A stretch of DNA of 64,000 nt from Dermanyssus gallinae (GCA_003439945.1 QVRM01000335.1:965501-1029500), one strand, 5' to 3'. Positions 1-12,670 are shown, numbered from the stretch's first letter. Program-made: numbers and translations. Notes: a model not told the origin generated them from the sequence alone.

Positions 1-1046
1 GTATATATAATTAGAATCAATCACGGCATTTTCAGCAAAAGTACTGAAAATACCTGTGCATACGTGAAGTGCCTTAGCGGGGGTCTATGCTTAAATACGG
101 CTTACGTTTCAGAAGTGCCTTTCTTAGAGACTTTAAGAAGAACGTTAATCTAATTAGAGGGAACGCATACGGGCTCTCAAACGGGCTTTTAGTTTTGTAG
201 CAGCTGATTCCTTCGGTCGAGTAGAATGTTTTGGGCACGGTTAATTCAAAGAAATCGAGTGAAAATTTACTTTGTAGTATTCGAATAACTGGTTGCCCGT
301 CCTAAGGAAAATTGTCTTCGTTGGCTCGGGTATATCTTTTTAACAACTGGTATGCATATGCGTAAAAGTTCCAAATACCCAGTGGTATTTCTATAACTTC
401 GAATTTACTGGGAAAATATATACTTAAATAGAAGCTCATCACAAGTTTTTCGATTACCAGTCTAAAGGTAACATATATTTGAACCCTGGTGAATGTAGAC
501 CATTAGAATACGAGAGCTAAGAGTGCGACATACATTGATGAAGCGCTGAAACACTGGCACTTACGCAAATAAGTGCTTGCTAGTAATACACAATGAAAAA
601 TGCACAGAGCTGAAACCGTGTAAGAACGCGAAAGGGTTCCAACCATACTGGTCGTGCCATTAGACTCCATTCGTCAGAAGGCGTCAGAATTTTGTTTTGT
701 AAAATTTTGTATTTATGTACATACATACACATAAGGGGTTATAGCTTAGCGGCAGCCATTTTCTTAACAAACGCGTTAGGCTAACTCGGTACCTCGCAGT
801 ACTTCTACTACAAGACGTTCGAGCAACAGCAACAGTAATGCTTGTTGTAAACGCCTTGTATAGTAAGTACTTTCACATTCTAATTGTTTTCTGTTTATAT
901 ATATATATATATATACCGTTATGTAATATGGAGGATGCTGACACACCCACAAGAGCGGGCAGACACGGGCGATAGCCTTTCTGCAAAATTACCTGAATTT
1001 ATTATTATTATTAATTTATATTTATATTATTGCATATATATATTGC
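1..1046. other. Intergenic AT-rich DNA
   Basis: No coding region or RNA gene is recognised here. It contains a short (TA)n tract near 895-914 and an interrupted (ATT)n stretch near 999-1013 that runs into AT-rich DNA abutting the LINE that begins at about 1047. Confidence 0.6.
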
Positions 1047-2939
1047 AATCCGGAGGCTGGCGGCAAAAATTGGCACCTTAGAGAACAAGGCAGACATCTC
1101 ACATGCTCTTGGTGTCCATCAGCTTGGGTTTGCGACACCGGGAGGATGCGAAACCGCAGTGCACTCGACTCGGTCCTTCCTGGAGTCACGCTCTGAAGCT
1201 ACCCTTGTGGTCAAGCTTGACTTCAGAAACGCCTTTAACAGTATTCGGAGGGACTACTTACTGAGTGTGGTAAAAGCCTATGTCCCGAGTATGTTCCACC
1301 AGGTGGAACTAGCTTATAAAGAGCCTTCCTGCCTTCTCCTGCCGCATGATGTTATAATGTCGCAAACTGGGGTGCAGCAGGGCGACCCATTGGGTCCCCC
1401 CCTGTTCTGCCTGGCTGTCAAGGAGTTGGTCGACTGTCTTGAATGCCCTCTAAATGTATGGTACTTGGACGACGGTGTTCTGGGTGGCGCCCCCGATGCG
1501 GTAATGAGGGACATCCACCGAGTCATTGAGTTTGCTGAGCGGAGTGGCCTGGCCCTAAACCCTGCAAAATGTGAGGTCCATGCTGTAGGAGGTGCTGCTG
1601 ACTCCGAAGTGCTAGAGGCTCTCCCAGGGTGCAAGACCGTCGGCAAGAATTTAGAGTTGCTAGGCGTCCCCCTATTCTCGCAAGAAGTTCCGGATGTCCT
1701 CGAGAGGTGGCTGGTCAAGCTAGAAAATGCAATGTCACGCATTCATTTGGTAGGTTTTCACCGAGGCCTCTTTCTTCTGAGATCATCATTTTCGGCCCTT
1801 CGTCTCAACCACTTGTTTCGAGGGGCAGAGTGTTCGCAAGCTTTAGGAAATCTTGAACGACTTAACGACCGCGTGATGTCTACATTAGAGGCGTTGCTAA
1901 ACCTTAGCCTATCCGCTCGTGCGCGCCAACAAGCTTTACTCCCCGTTCTTTGGGGTGGCCTAGGGTTACCTGATGCGACTGTCTTATCGGAGACAGCTCT
2001 GGTAGCTTCCCTCCATAGGTCTATGCAACAGGCAAGAAGCCTCCTGGATTCTGTTGCTCTCACGGACTTAGAAGCTTGATTGGAGACAAGCCACCGAAAG
2101 GCAGTTGCTTTGTGCGGCCACGAGCCCGCCGAAGCTGGACACCAGAGAGAATGGGCAGCAATTATTTATGAGCAAAGAGTCGAAAACCTCATTGCGGAAT
2201 GCGCCACGGACGTCGATAAGGCCAGGCTGCGCGCCGTCTCCTCCAAGGGGGCGGGCGCATGGCTCCACGCCATACCCTGTGCTCAGATCGGGACCCTGTT
2301 AGATGACGAGTCGGTAAGGATCGCGGTCGGACTTCGTTTAGGAACAGACCTTGTGTACACCCATGCCTGTGTCTGCGGAGACGTCGTCCAGCCAGATGGA
2401 CGCCACGGGCTGTCCTGTATTGTCAGCGCAGGTAGGCGAGCAAGACACCAAGCCTTGAACGAAACCTTTAGCAGAGCTCTACGATCCAGTGGTCACCGTG
2501 CGTCCTGGAGCCCGTCGGACTAGACAGAGAGGGCGAAAAGAGACCTGACGGTCTGACCTTAACTCCGTTCGAGCGCGGATGCATGCTGGTTTGGGACGCG
2601 ACAGTTACTGACTCATTAGCCCCTTCAATGGTCAGTGCTGGCGCGGCTCGGGCTGGTCATGCATCGGCTCTCGCCGAGGCAGGCAAGGTTAGAAAGTACC
2701 AGAACATCGGTTACCCGTACGAGTTTCACCCACTTGCCTTCGAGACCCTTGGCGGGCCGGGTCCGTCTACTCGCAGTTTGCTACAGAAGGTCGGGAAGCG
2801 GCTAATTCTATCCAGCGGAGATAAGCGAGCGAGTGATTTCCTCAGACAGCGTCTGTCGCTGGATGTGCAACGGGGCAATGCGGCCTCGGTCCGAGGAACC
2901 CTCCAGAAATGGCTGGTCCCTACATTGGACCCCCCGTAA
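1047..2939 (+). pseudogene. LINE polyprotein: reverse transcriptase plus restriction-like endonuclease (broken)
   Basis: The reading frame shows RT motif A (LDFRNAFNSIRRD, near 1219-1257), motif B (GVQQGDPLGPPLF) and motif C (YLDD, near 1462-1473), so all catalytic aspartates are present. An in-frame TGA at 2077-2079 interrupts it. The frame then continues unchanged through a C-x-C...H...C knuckle (CVCGDVVQPDGRHGLSC). A one-base shift near 2500 is needed to reach the RPDG (2541-2552) and WDAT signature that I read as the PD-(D/E)XK endonuclease core. It ends with a conserved QRGNAAS motif and a TAA at 2937. The RT is truncated at its N-terminus and no start codon survives. With one nonsense, one frameshift and 5' truncation, the copy is dead. 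RT identity is certain; the endonuclease call rests on family resemblance. Confidence 0.82.
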
Positions 2940-3000
2940 TGGTGCACACGTTCGCAGGGACCCAAATGTCATGGTCCGACCGTGAATGATTTGAAATTGA

Positions 3001-3003
<3 letters not shown>
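1047..3003 (+). mobile_element. 5'-truncated non-LTR retrotransposon (LINE) with restriction-like endonuclease, copy 1
   Basis: The element starts abruptly inside the reverse transcriptase domain, directly after an AT tract (1034-1046), and ends about 60 bp after its stop codon by running into a long (AT)n tract (3005-3042). That is the expected shape of a 5'-truncated LINE. The encoded protein has RT motifs followed by a C-terminal CCHC-like knuckle and a PD-(D/E)XK-like endonuclease signature, and I see no apurinic-type endonuclease. This domain order is known from the R2/R4/Dong-type LINEs, which tend to insert at specific sequences. A related copy lies on the minus strand at 6691-7637 and a decayed one at about 11480-12170. 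Clade assignment is inferred. Confidence 0.8.
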
Positions 3004-3004
<1 letters not shown>

Positions 3005-3045
<41 letters not shown>

Positions 3046-3104
3046 ATATATATGAATACTAATTTATATTATTTATATTGTTTTTATTATTATTATCATT
3101 ATAT

Positions 3105-3136
<32 letters not shown>
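3005..3136. repeat. (AT)n, TTA-rich and (TA)n tracts
   Basis: A long (AT)n array (3005-3042) follows the LINE 3' end. After an AT/TTA-rich spacer comes a second (TA)n array (about 3113-3136), whose last TA is the left target-site duplication of the mariner. Confidence 0.9.
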
Positions 3137-3168
3137 CGAGGTGTGTTCAAAAAGTATCGCGACTTTTG
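3137..3168 (+). repeat. Mariner left terminal inverted repeat
   Basis: This 32-bp sequence starts CGAGGTGTGTTCAAAAAGTA and is the exact reverse complement of 4426-4457. Terminal repeats of this kind are the transposase binding sites. Confidence 0.97.
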
Positions 3169-3341
3169 AATTTTCGCGGGTTACGTATATTCGAATTTCG
3201 ATTTTTTGTGGCGTTATGTTGGTACTCATGTCTCTCACTTATGCCGACAAGCTCGGCCATTTTGAATGTTCACTTAATTGTTGACAGCTGCTTTGCTTGC
3301 ACGTGTTTTGGATCGTCTTCGATTTTTACCTATTCAAAAAA

Positions 3342-4403
3342 ATGGATCAAAGAACCTGTATCAAATTTTGTGTGAAAAACGAAATTAAGTGCGCGGATGC
3401 ATTCCGAATGTTGACTGTGGCATACGGAGAAGCTACCTTGGACCGAAGCAACGTTTATCGGTGGTACAAAATGTTCTCAGAAGGCCGAGAAGATGTGAAC
3501 GACGAAGAGCGTGCCGGACGCCCGAGCACTTCAACAACAGACGAAAAAATTAATGAAGTGGAGAAAATGGTATTGGCCAATCGTCGAATCACCGTTAGAG
3601 AAGTTGCTGAGGACCTAAACATATCGATTGGCTCGTGCCATTCGATTTTTATCAATGATTTGGGCATGAGACGGGTCGCCGCGAAATTCGTACCAAAATT
3701 GCTCAATTGCAACCAAAAACAGCATCGCATGAACATTGCTAATGAGATGTTGGACTCTGTCCGCGACGACCCAAATTTGCTCCAGAGGGTCATAACTGGT
3801 GACGAATCGTGGGTTTATGGTTATGACGTGGAAACCAAAGCTCAATCATCTCAATGGAAGCTGCCGCACGAACCAAGACCGAAAAAAGCGCGCCAAGTTC
3901 GGTCGAATGTGAAAGTTTTGCTGACAGTTTTCTTCGATTGCAGGGGCGTGGTGCATCATGAGTTCTTGCCACAGGGTAGAACGGTCAATAAGGAATATTA
4001 CCTGCAAGTTATGCGCAATTTGCGCGAAGCAATCCGCCAGAAACGCCCGGATTCGTGGAAGAACAAAAATTGGCTTTTGCACCACGATAACGCCCCTGCT
4101 CACACATCGTTGCTTGTGCGCGAGTTTTTGGCCAAAAACAACACACTAATGATGCCGCAGCCACCGTATTCCCCAGATCTGGCCCCCTGTGACTTTTTCT
4201 TGTTCCCTAAACTGAAGAGGCCCATGAAAGGACGACGTTACGCTACGCTTGACGAGATAAAGACGGCATCGAAGGAGGAGCTGAACAAGATAAAAAAAAA
4301 TGGTTTTTTGAAGTGCTTCGAAGATTGGAAAAACCGTTGGCACAAGTGTATAATATCTCATGAGGATTACTTTGAAGGGGACAAAATAGATATTCATGAA
4401 TAA
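3342..4403 (+). CDS. Mariner transposase, DD34D (353 aa)
   Basis: This is a cut-and-paste transposase that acts in the nucleus on the element's own TIRs and integrates at TA. I chose the ATG at 3342 (MDQRTCIKF) because it opens the N-terminal helix-turn-helix region; an upstream in-frame ATG at 3297 would add 15 residues. Two helix-turn-helix regions lie at about residues 5-50 and 68-118, and FVPKLL (116-121) takes the place of the WVPHEL linker of mariners. The catalytic triad is visible: D154 in TGDESW, D249 in HHDNAPAH and D284 in YSPDLAPCDFF, with exactly 34 residues between the last two. Length is normal for the family. There are no stops or frameshifts, so it may be functional. Confidence 0.97.
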   Translation: MDQRTCIKFCVKNEIKCADAFRMLTVAYGEATLDRSNVYRWYKMFSEGREDVNDEERAGRPSTSTTDEKINEVEKMVLANRRITVREVAEDLNISIGSCHSIFINDLGMRRVAAKFVPKLLNCNQKQHRMNIANEMLDSVRDDPNLLQRVITGDESWVYGYDVETKAQSSQWKLPHEPRPKKARQVRSNVKVLLTVFFDCRGVVHHEFLPQGRTVNKEYYLQVMRNLREAIRQKRPDSWKNKNWLLHHDNAPAHTSLLVREFLAKNNTLMMPQPPYSPDLAPCDFFLFPKLKRPMKGRRYATLDEIKTASKEELNKIKKNGFLKCFEDWKNRWHKCIISHEDYFEGDKIDIHE

Positions 4404-4425
4404 ATGAATAATTCTTGAAAAAACA

Positions 4426-4456
4426 CAAAAGTCGCGATACTTTTTGAACACACCTC

Positions 4457-4457
<1 letters not shown>
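4426..4457 (-). repeat. Mariner right terminal inverted repeat
   Basis: Exact 32-bp inverted copy of 3137-3168, followed by TA and a (TA)n tract. Confidence 0.97.
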
Positions 4458-4490
<33 letters not shown>

Positions 4491-4511
4491 TTAACAGGTG
4501 ACCATCGGTGA

Positions 4512-4542
<31 letters not shown>

Positions 4543-4565
4543 TTAACAGGTGACCATCGGTGAAA
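4458..4565. repeat. (TA)n with a duplicated 27-bp unit
   Basis: Two (TA)n arrays are each followed by the same 27-bp sequence (4487-4513 and 4539-4565; core AACAGGTGACCATCGGTGAA). A unit of about 52 bp, TA array plus tail, has been duplicated in tandem next to the mariner. Confidence 0.93.
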
Positions 4566-6690
<2,125 letters not shown>

Positions 6691-7637
6691 CTTTATTACA
6701 TGTTAAATAATGTTACAGTTGTGAGGTCTGAACGTATTATTGCAAATTCTTTAAATAATTATTTCACTTCATGGCGCCTAAAATAGATGCCGCGTTTCCT
6801 CTGCAAACGGCCAAAGACAACGCTTGCCTCAAGAATTGACCCTCTCTTCGGTCGCTTGTGACCTCCTGAATTCGCTTACTCAAATCTTTAAGAAATGCTT
6901 CGGTTCCCTTGCTGATTGGTCCTAGCGTCTCCATGGCAATAGGCACGAAAGTATATCTTAATTCCAGTCCAGTGTATTTAACGCGTCTTTTGGCTTCCGC
7001 ATGCTTTGCCACCCACCCCGGCTCAACTGAGCTGTGGTGTAAATAGGAAATCGCGGTGGTGCACGAAACCGTTGCATCCCAAGCAAGGGACTTCCCATGA
7101 GACCATAATGTAATGGTCACCCCATCAGGTCTTTCTTCGCCAGCGGACACTAAACCTCTCGGTTCAAGTGTAGATGGTATTCCGGCTTTCCTAAGAGACT
7201 TTATAATCACCTTGTTTAGTTCAGCATGTCTGGAGGATCTACCGGCGCTCTTCGGGCAACTCAATGGATGTAGGCCACTGGAATCTACCATCTCTCCACA
7301 CAGTTTGCACTGAAACGGCTCGCAGACGGGGGCGCCGATTCTAAGTGCTGACATCATGCGGAAATGGTTGGGATCCAGCATGGTGCCGAGCTGAGGTGAG
7401 GGTAAGGCTTTAAGCCAACCCCCACTGATGTTATCTTGTGCCGCTAAGAATACGGCGCGGTCTCTCCGGGAAACAAGCCCCTCTAAGATCTCCCTGCTCT
7501 TTTTTTGCTTTTGAGCTTATCGAGGTTATATTGGCTGGGATATTCTTCCAAATGCCCCGGGTCCAGCATGGTTCTAATGCTGTCCCGCGCTTTACTAGTT
7601 TTCTAGATCTTTTATTTGTGGTCGAACTGCCTCCTCC
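6691..7637 (-). mobile_element. 5'-truncated LINE of the restriction-like-endonuclease type, copy 2, in a TAA microsatellite
   Basis: Read on the minus strand, the element starts after (AAT)n (plus-strand ATT tract 7639-7668), encodes the C-terminal endonuclease region, and ends after about 70 bp of 3' UTR directly in a TAA array (6601-6690 complement). The same microsatellite thus lies on both sides, as expected for insertion into TAA repeats. The terminal 35 bp (6693-6727) recur with one mismatch at 44421-44455, again between TAA arrays. Bombyx Dong is a known LINE with this preference; the relationship is inferred. Confidence 0.82.
6764..7516 (-). pseudogene. LINE C-terminus: zinc knuckle and restriction-like endonuclease (fragment)
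   Basis: The open frame runs from a TAA just upstream of 7516 to its stop at 6764-6766. It carries the family signatures GGWLKALPSPQLGT, the knuckle CKLCGEMVDSSGLHPLSC, RPDG, LAWDATV and CRGNAAS. These align position by position with the 3' half of copy 1 (2300-2930), although the residues differ substantially, so the two are distinct subfamilies. Upstream of 7516 the protein resumes in another frame (about 7516-7637, with an IWKNIP segment that fits the W-D-x-P position of relatives). At least one frameshift is therefore present. The whole RT domain is missing through 5' truncation. Confidence 0.8.
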
Positions 7638-7668
<31 letters not shown>

Positions 7669-7669
7669 T
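7638..7669. repeat. (ATT)n microsatellite at the 5' edge of LINE copy 2
   Basis: About ten ATT units on the plus strand. They match the TAA repeat at the other end of the element and are probably part of the target. Confidence 0.9.
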
Positions 7670-8842
7670 TCGATTTAACAGTGTGCGGTCGTGTTTTTGT
7701 TGGCGTCAGTGACGACTTAATGCGAATCATTAGGTTGTCGCTCCCTAGTGGCAGCGCCTTCGGCTGACGACCATGGGAACATGGCTTAATGTCCAAATTA
7801 ATGTTATTATTTTTTATTTTGTTATTTAGATTATCTACTTTCTTTATAGCGAGAACTTTTCGAATTTGTACTGGTTATCAGATTTGACGAGGAAAAACAA
7901 AGTGGTGAGGGCAACACGGCGCATGCGCCAGTGCAGCTGCAAATGTCATGCACCCGTCGGTCGATGAGGAGACAGCAGCGCACGAGGCACGTTGCGCAGA
8001 TCTAAGAGGTGGTCTACCAATAACGTCACAGTCATAGCGCAAAGAAATCCAATGGAAGGAGAAGCAGCTCCATTGCGTGAGCAGTGTTGAAGACAATGAC
8101 AACACGGGCAACAAGTCTAGGCCGCCGGAGGAGCATAAAGAAAGCAGATTCATAATGCCACTAATACAGAGACTTCGCTTCAATCCGAAGTCCAGGGCGA
8201 TCTTTTTGGCGACGGAATCCGTGAACATTTTACGCCGCGGCCAAAACGATGCAGAGAACCGTCGGCAAGACCCGGATCACACAACGGTCTACGTAGTTCG
8301 TCAATCCATCCCCGAGCTCATTATGCTTGAATCCCTGCAAGCTATCGGTGCCACAAGGGCGGTCCGTATGCGGTCCCCCATTTGGGAGGCATGATGCAGA
8401 CGGACCGCGTTCTCCTCACTTTTGCGGCGAAGGCGCCCATCCCAAACACCCGGTCGGTGGTAAAGCGTGCTTGGACAAGACCTGTTCCAGCAACTGCAAG
8501 GACCCCCATTTGACGGAGTATGGCTTATGCCTCTGCATCCTTGACGCTTGGCGCCGATCGGGTACTCCTCGGGATTTATTCTAGAAGATAGTGCCTATCG
8601 TCCAGCCGTCGTTGATGTTGTCAACGTCGGCGAGAACTTCTGCAATTAGAAGTCATACGCCGGTATTGTCCAGGACGGGAAACGGTGATTCCTCTGTTGG
8701 AAACTTAAGCAGCCACATTTTTGGCATGCCCTACGGTGGTTACGGCTGTCCCAGCTCTGCCTCCCCCGACCTTGGAGTTCCCCAGATGATACTTTCTCCG
8801 AAACTAGTTGATCTTAGTAGTCTTTTTTTAAATAAGGGACTA
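7670..8842. other. Intergenic; unrecognised open frame at 8077-8394
   Basis: A 105-codon plus-strand frame (8077-8394) and shorter overlapping frames up to about 8911 show no domain I recognise. GC content is higher than in the surroundings, which could mark an old element or exon, but there is no supporting motif. Confidence 0.4.
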
Positions 8843-8935
8843 ACTGGAAAATGCGGTTCGCACACACGGACACCACGGCAGGAAAGCTCAGCTGCAAATG
8901 TGGGCCGGTAGTGTGGGGCTCTAACCCACTAAAAA
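8843..8935 (-). repeat. SINE-like interspersed repeat, family C, copy 1
   Basis: On the minus strand this segment shares a series of blocks with 17343-17425 (minus): a region around GTGGTGTCCG, then CGAACCGCATTTTCC and GTTAGT at the 3' end, each followed by a different AT-rich tail. A B-box-like GGGTTAGAGCCCC lies upstream, suggesting a diverged tRNA-derived SINE. No convincing A box or target duplication was found. Confidence 0.6.
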
Positions 8936-11139
8936 ACAGTCATGTCCCCATCCCCACACTCAACTGGGAACTGCTAGTTCGCTATATTTAGCCAGCTTGC
9001 GATATTTTGTAAAGCGAGTGGCTGTAAGGGCCTCTTGGCTAGTATGAAGAACATACGATGCGGCCAACTTATAAGATACGGTGACATCGTACACAGGACA
9101 GCAGCCTTCACTCTGTAGAATTCGAGTCTATTTGGTCGGGCTATTTGGTCGCAGTTAGCTATTTAGTGACAGTCTAACCGGCTTGTTAACTTGTAATTTG
9201 TGAGAATTGGGCTGACTGCAGTGACCCGTGTACTACTTTGCCCAAAACCAAACGCTTTGAGAACCTACCGGCGCATCTCCTGCACGCAAAAGAATGCTTG
9301 CCCGCGAGAGACAGTGTGTTACTTGCAGCTTACTTATGTACATAGCAGACTAATTTCCTCAAACGTAGAGCGAATACAATGTGGTGTTGTTTTATATTGC
9401 TATTATCATGATGCGCCTATGTTTTGTGGCGCAACCTCCTACGTGGCGTCGTCCTCATTATGACCGTTGTCTCACACACAAGCTTTGCTTCTATAAGAAA
9501 CTTACTTCAACTGCCTTTTTGTATTCGGTTCAAATTAATCTTGTTTGAGAATCTGGCGGTCTGGTTTTGTCGTCGTTTGAAATGGCAATGAAGAAAAAAA
9601 AAAAAAAAAGCAAACCAGATATAGCAAAGTGGAGTACTCTTCACCTCTCGCTAGTGGCAGCAATTGTGGTTGTCGCTGTCGTGGTCGTTGTCATGTTCGT
9701 TGCTGTCGTGCGTCGCACCAAATAAAAAGTGCCTCTTTTTTGTCGTTTTCGTGTGGTTTGAACGAAAGGCGTCTGTGAGTAGCAGTCTTCACGCTTATTC
9801 AGCAGATCCAGCCCGCAGTGGTCAAAACGATGTGGGACGGCTTTTTTTGCCCCAGAAATGCTAGGGCGACGTGGGAGTAAGAAGCTTTTTTGCCCGAGGT
9901 TTTTGCGGCGATACTATTGCTACTCCAATCGTTCCGTCGTCGCTGTCACCGTTGGCCGACGCGGCCAGCCACCATCATAATATCTATGTGGCTAAACCGA
10001 TCGTTATCGGTCGAATATCGCCGATGTCGTTCGTACAGGCAGTCGTCAGTATGCGTCGCGGACAAGCCCTTGTAGAAAGGTCTATATTTTGTCGTTCGGA
10101 TTGGCCTTCGGCGACGTCGACGACTTCGCCGCAACCGTAGCCGCCATTGCCTCGGCTAGTGCCTCAATGGTCGTACGGTACGACTGTGTGGGTCTGCATG
10201 ATGGCATGGAAGAGAAACGAAGCGAGATACAGACAATAATTGGAGTGTGTAGAGTAGAGGGAGAGTAACTTCAGAGACAGAGCGAGAGAGCGAGATAGGG
10301 TGGGGGAGGACATACAGGGAAGTAGGGAGGGGAAAAGAGAGTCGAGCGAGGAAGAACGCGCCTAGAAAATTCATGGAGGAGAGAAAGGGAGAGATAGAGG
10401 GAGGGGGGAGAGATAACGATATCCCTAAGCTGAACAAGGGCACCTCGAGAGTGGTACCTCCCCGTTGCCGATTGCCGGACGGAGGGAGTATGTCCTATTC
10501 CGTTTACCCTTGCCCCTTCTTCAGCAAGTAGGCAGTATTACGACCTACGACGGCCACTCTACCACTACGGCTATAGCTACTACTACTACTACTACGATTA
10601 CGACTACTACTACTATTACCACTGCACGCAGGTCATCGCATCAGGAAATCGCACGTCGTGTCGTTGTCGTCGTGGTCGACGTCATTCGTGTCGCCGCCGT
10701 ATCTCTCCCCCAGAACCGTGAAACCCTTGTCGCAGCGGTGGTGGCGGCGGCGGCATCGTGTAGTTTAGTTGGGTCTTGGAGATATCCCGTAGTCTGCCTG
10801 CCTTCCTTTACCCACCTACCTACCTACGTATGCGAGTACATTGATCTATCCACCTACTATGCTGAACTGCGTGTGAAACGACCATAGGCTGAACGAGGGT
10901 GAGCAGGAAATAGTAAGGGAGAGAATATGAGAGAAGAGACAGGTTAAAAATGCGCTTATGTATGTATGTATATATGTATGTATATATATATATATATATA
11001 TATATAGTTATAAGTCGTAAAAACAATGCTAAAGGAGTGCTAAATCATAGGTTATCATGGGTCTACCTTGGTGTATATTTTCTAGTGCTCATCGTGTTTT
11101 AGAAAACCAAATGGTATACCAAGTTAGAGAGGCTAAATA

Positions 11140-11140
<1 letters not shown>
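8936..11140. other. Intergenic; purine-rich stretch
   Basis: No gene is recognised. The stretch includes an A-run at 9594-9609, a GA-rich plus strand at about 10200-10425 that is strongly purine-biased, short ACT/TAC repeats near 10575-10620, and a (TA)n tract at about 10978-11006. Confidence 0.55.

Positions 11141-11178
<38 letters not shown>
11141..11178. repeat. (TA)n microsatellite
   Basis: Uninterrupted TA dinucleotides of about 38 bp. Confidence 0.95.
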
Positions 11179-11181
<3 letters not shown>

Positions 11182-11479
11182 GGTCGTTCAGGGAGTTTTG
11201 TACTTCTTTCGAGGTTTGATAGAGCTCGGCAAGAAAATAATTTTTCCCTATGGAGGGAGGACGCGGAAACGTCTTGTTTAGGAGAGAGAGTAAAGTTTAT
11301 AAAAGTAGTTATTCAGCTTTTTTTCTCCTACATAGTTGTGCAAAATCTACGTTTGCGGTATGCGGTATTTGTTGTACAATATGAGTTACTTTTATCATAG
11401 AATAATGCTTTTAGTATTAACATGCCCAATTTACAAACCAACACCGGGCAGAAGCTTGCACAGGCCCTGGTGGCGGCCA

Positions 11480-12170
11480 CTGATATTATCCGTTGAAGGC
11501 ATCCACCTTCCCTGAAGAACAGACCCCTCGGGTTCGAAGCCAAATTATTTTCACTTCTAAAAGAGGACAACTGAATACAGCTATTTGTTTCTTTTTCCTC
11601 CTCCACACTGCGCAGGCTCGCTGGCAATATCTCCTTCCGAGAAAGTCGTGGAAGCACTGGAGTTTCACCAGATGAATCTCACGCGAACCTTTCTTGAGAT
11701 CTGCTCAGCACGGCTAACGTCCGATTTCTAACTAGATTTCCGTAACGCGTTTAATGTGGTTTGTCGAGACTCTCTTCTCTGTGCAGTCCGCAGACATATA
11801 TAGCTTCCTTTATTTTTCTCCACGTCGAACTAGGTTATTGCGAGCTATCACATCTCAATGAACGAGGAGTGATACTGTCGGCTGCTAGCGTCCACAAGGG
11901 GAACCCAGTTGTCCTGCAATAAGGGAAGGGATCTCGTTGTCTTCCTTGAATTGGTGCTCAACGTCAGGTATTTTGATAACTGTCCATTGATAAGGGGGAC
12001 CAATACTCTGCTTGCAGATATTTGTCGAGTCCAGAATTTTGGCTCGTGAGGCAGGTTGTAATTCAACGCCCGCAAGTGTGAATAGTCAAGCACTGTGCCA
12101 GCCATTTTGGAGGCGCCGCGGGACAGGCCGAAGAAGATATTAGGTGTTTTAGGCATATGGCGCTAAGTGA
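11480..12170 (+). pseudogene. Decayed reverse transcriptase fragment, same LINE family as copy 1
   Basis: Short in-frame pieces spread over three frames line up in order with the RT of copy 1. LDFRNAFNVVCRDSLL lies at about 11733-11781. A region reading VRYFDN...LLADICRV occupies the place of the YLDD motif, and FNARKCE that of LNPAKCE (about 12060-12080). The middle aspartates are substituted and many stops and shifts occur, so it is long dead. A (TA)n tract at 12181-12219 lies just beyond the last recognisable part. Identity rests on the order and spacing of four motifs; the edges are approximate. Confidence 0.62.
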
Positions 12171-12179
12171 ACGAGCCAG

Positions 12180-12180
<1 letters not shown>

Positions 12181-12219
<39 letters not shown>
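12181..12219. repeat. (TA)n microsatellite
   Basis: Nearly uninterrupted TA array directly downstream of the decayed RT fragment. Confidence 0.93.
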
Positions 12220-12222
<3 letters not shown>

Positions 12223-12616
12223 AAAGTCCGGTGTACAACGGATCTCAACGGTGTGCAATCTCTACGTTCGATCGCCCCAGTGATGTTTCAAAGGAGAGCC
12301 GGGACCGAAAACAAAACAAGCAGGGTGCGTTAAACGTCATGATGCTTTTGACCAGCTACTAAATAAGCACACACAGTCGCCAGTTGAGAGACTTCACAAT
12401 AACTAGAGAACATGATTGCAATGTTTATAAATATTGCGTAAATCTGCCTGGATCACGAAGCCAGAATAACTAAGTCTGAATGCAGTACATACGTTATTTA
12501 TACACAAATGTATAGTCTATGAATACCTGCGTTTACATATATAACCCATTAATGTACGTGTATATGTTTGTATGTTATAAAATGTATGTATTTTCGTACG
12601 TATATATACACGTTAC

Positions 12617-12650
<34 letters not shown>

Positions 12651-12670
12651 GTCGAAGGGTACTTTGTCCT
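12220..12670. other. Intergenic; (TA)n at 12620-12649
   Basis: AT-rich sequence with no recognisable gene. It includes a 30-bp (TA)n array just before the SINE. Confidence 0.6.

Larger units (their letters stand above)
3137..4457 (+). mobile_element. Intact mariner DNA transposon (1,321 bp)
   Basis: The element is bounded by 32-bp terminal inverted repeats (3137-3168 and 4426-4457) that match perfectly. TA dinucleotides flank it on both sides (3135-3136, 4458-4459), the canonical Tc1/mariner target duplication. It sits in a (TA)n microsatellite, so the true duplication cannot be separated from the repeat. The single transposase frame is uninterrupted. Size, TIR length and protein all fit a complete, potentially autonomous mariner of recent origin. 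Confidence 0.97.

Noticed and set aside
730..805. tRNA-like segment with TAGCTTAGCGG resembling an A box
   Set aside because: No B box at the right distance, no cloverleaf, and no second copy, so neither a tRNA gene nor a SINE can be claimed.
884..1081. Frames rich in Ile-Tyr or Tyr-Ile repeats, here and at every (TA)n array
   Set aside because: They are translations of the microsatellite itself; no flanking domain or start context supports a gene.
1314..1742. Long antisense frames over the LINE, CR1 and Gypsy coding regions
   Set aside because: They are shadows of the sense frames and lack recognisable domains.
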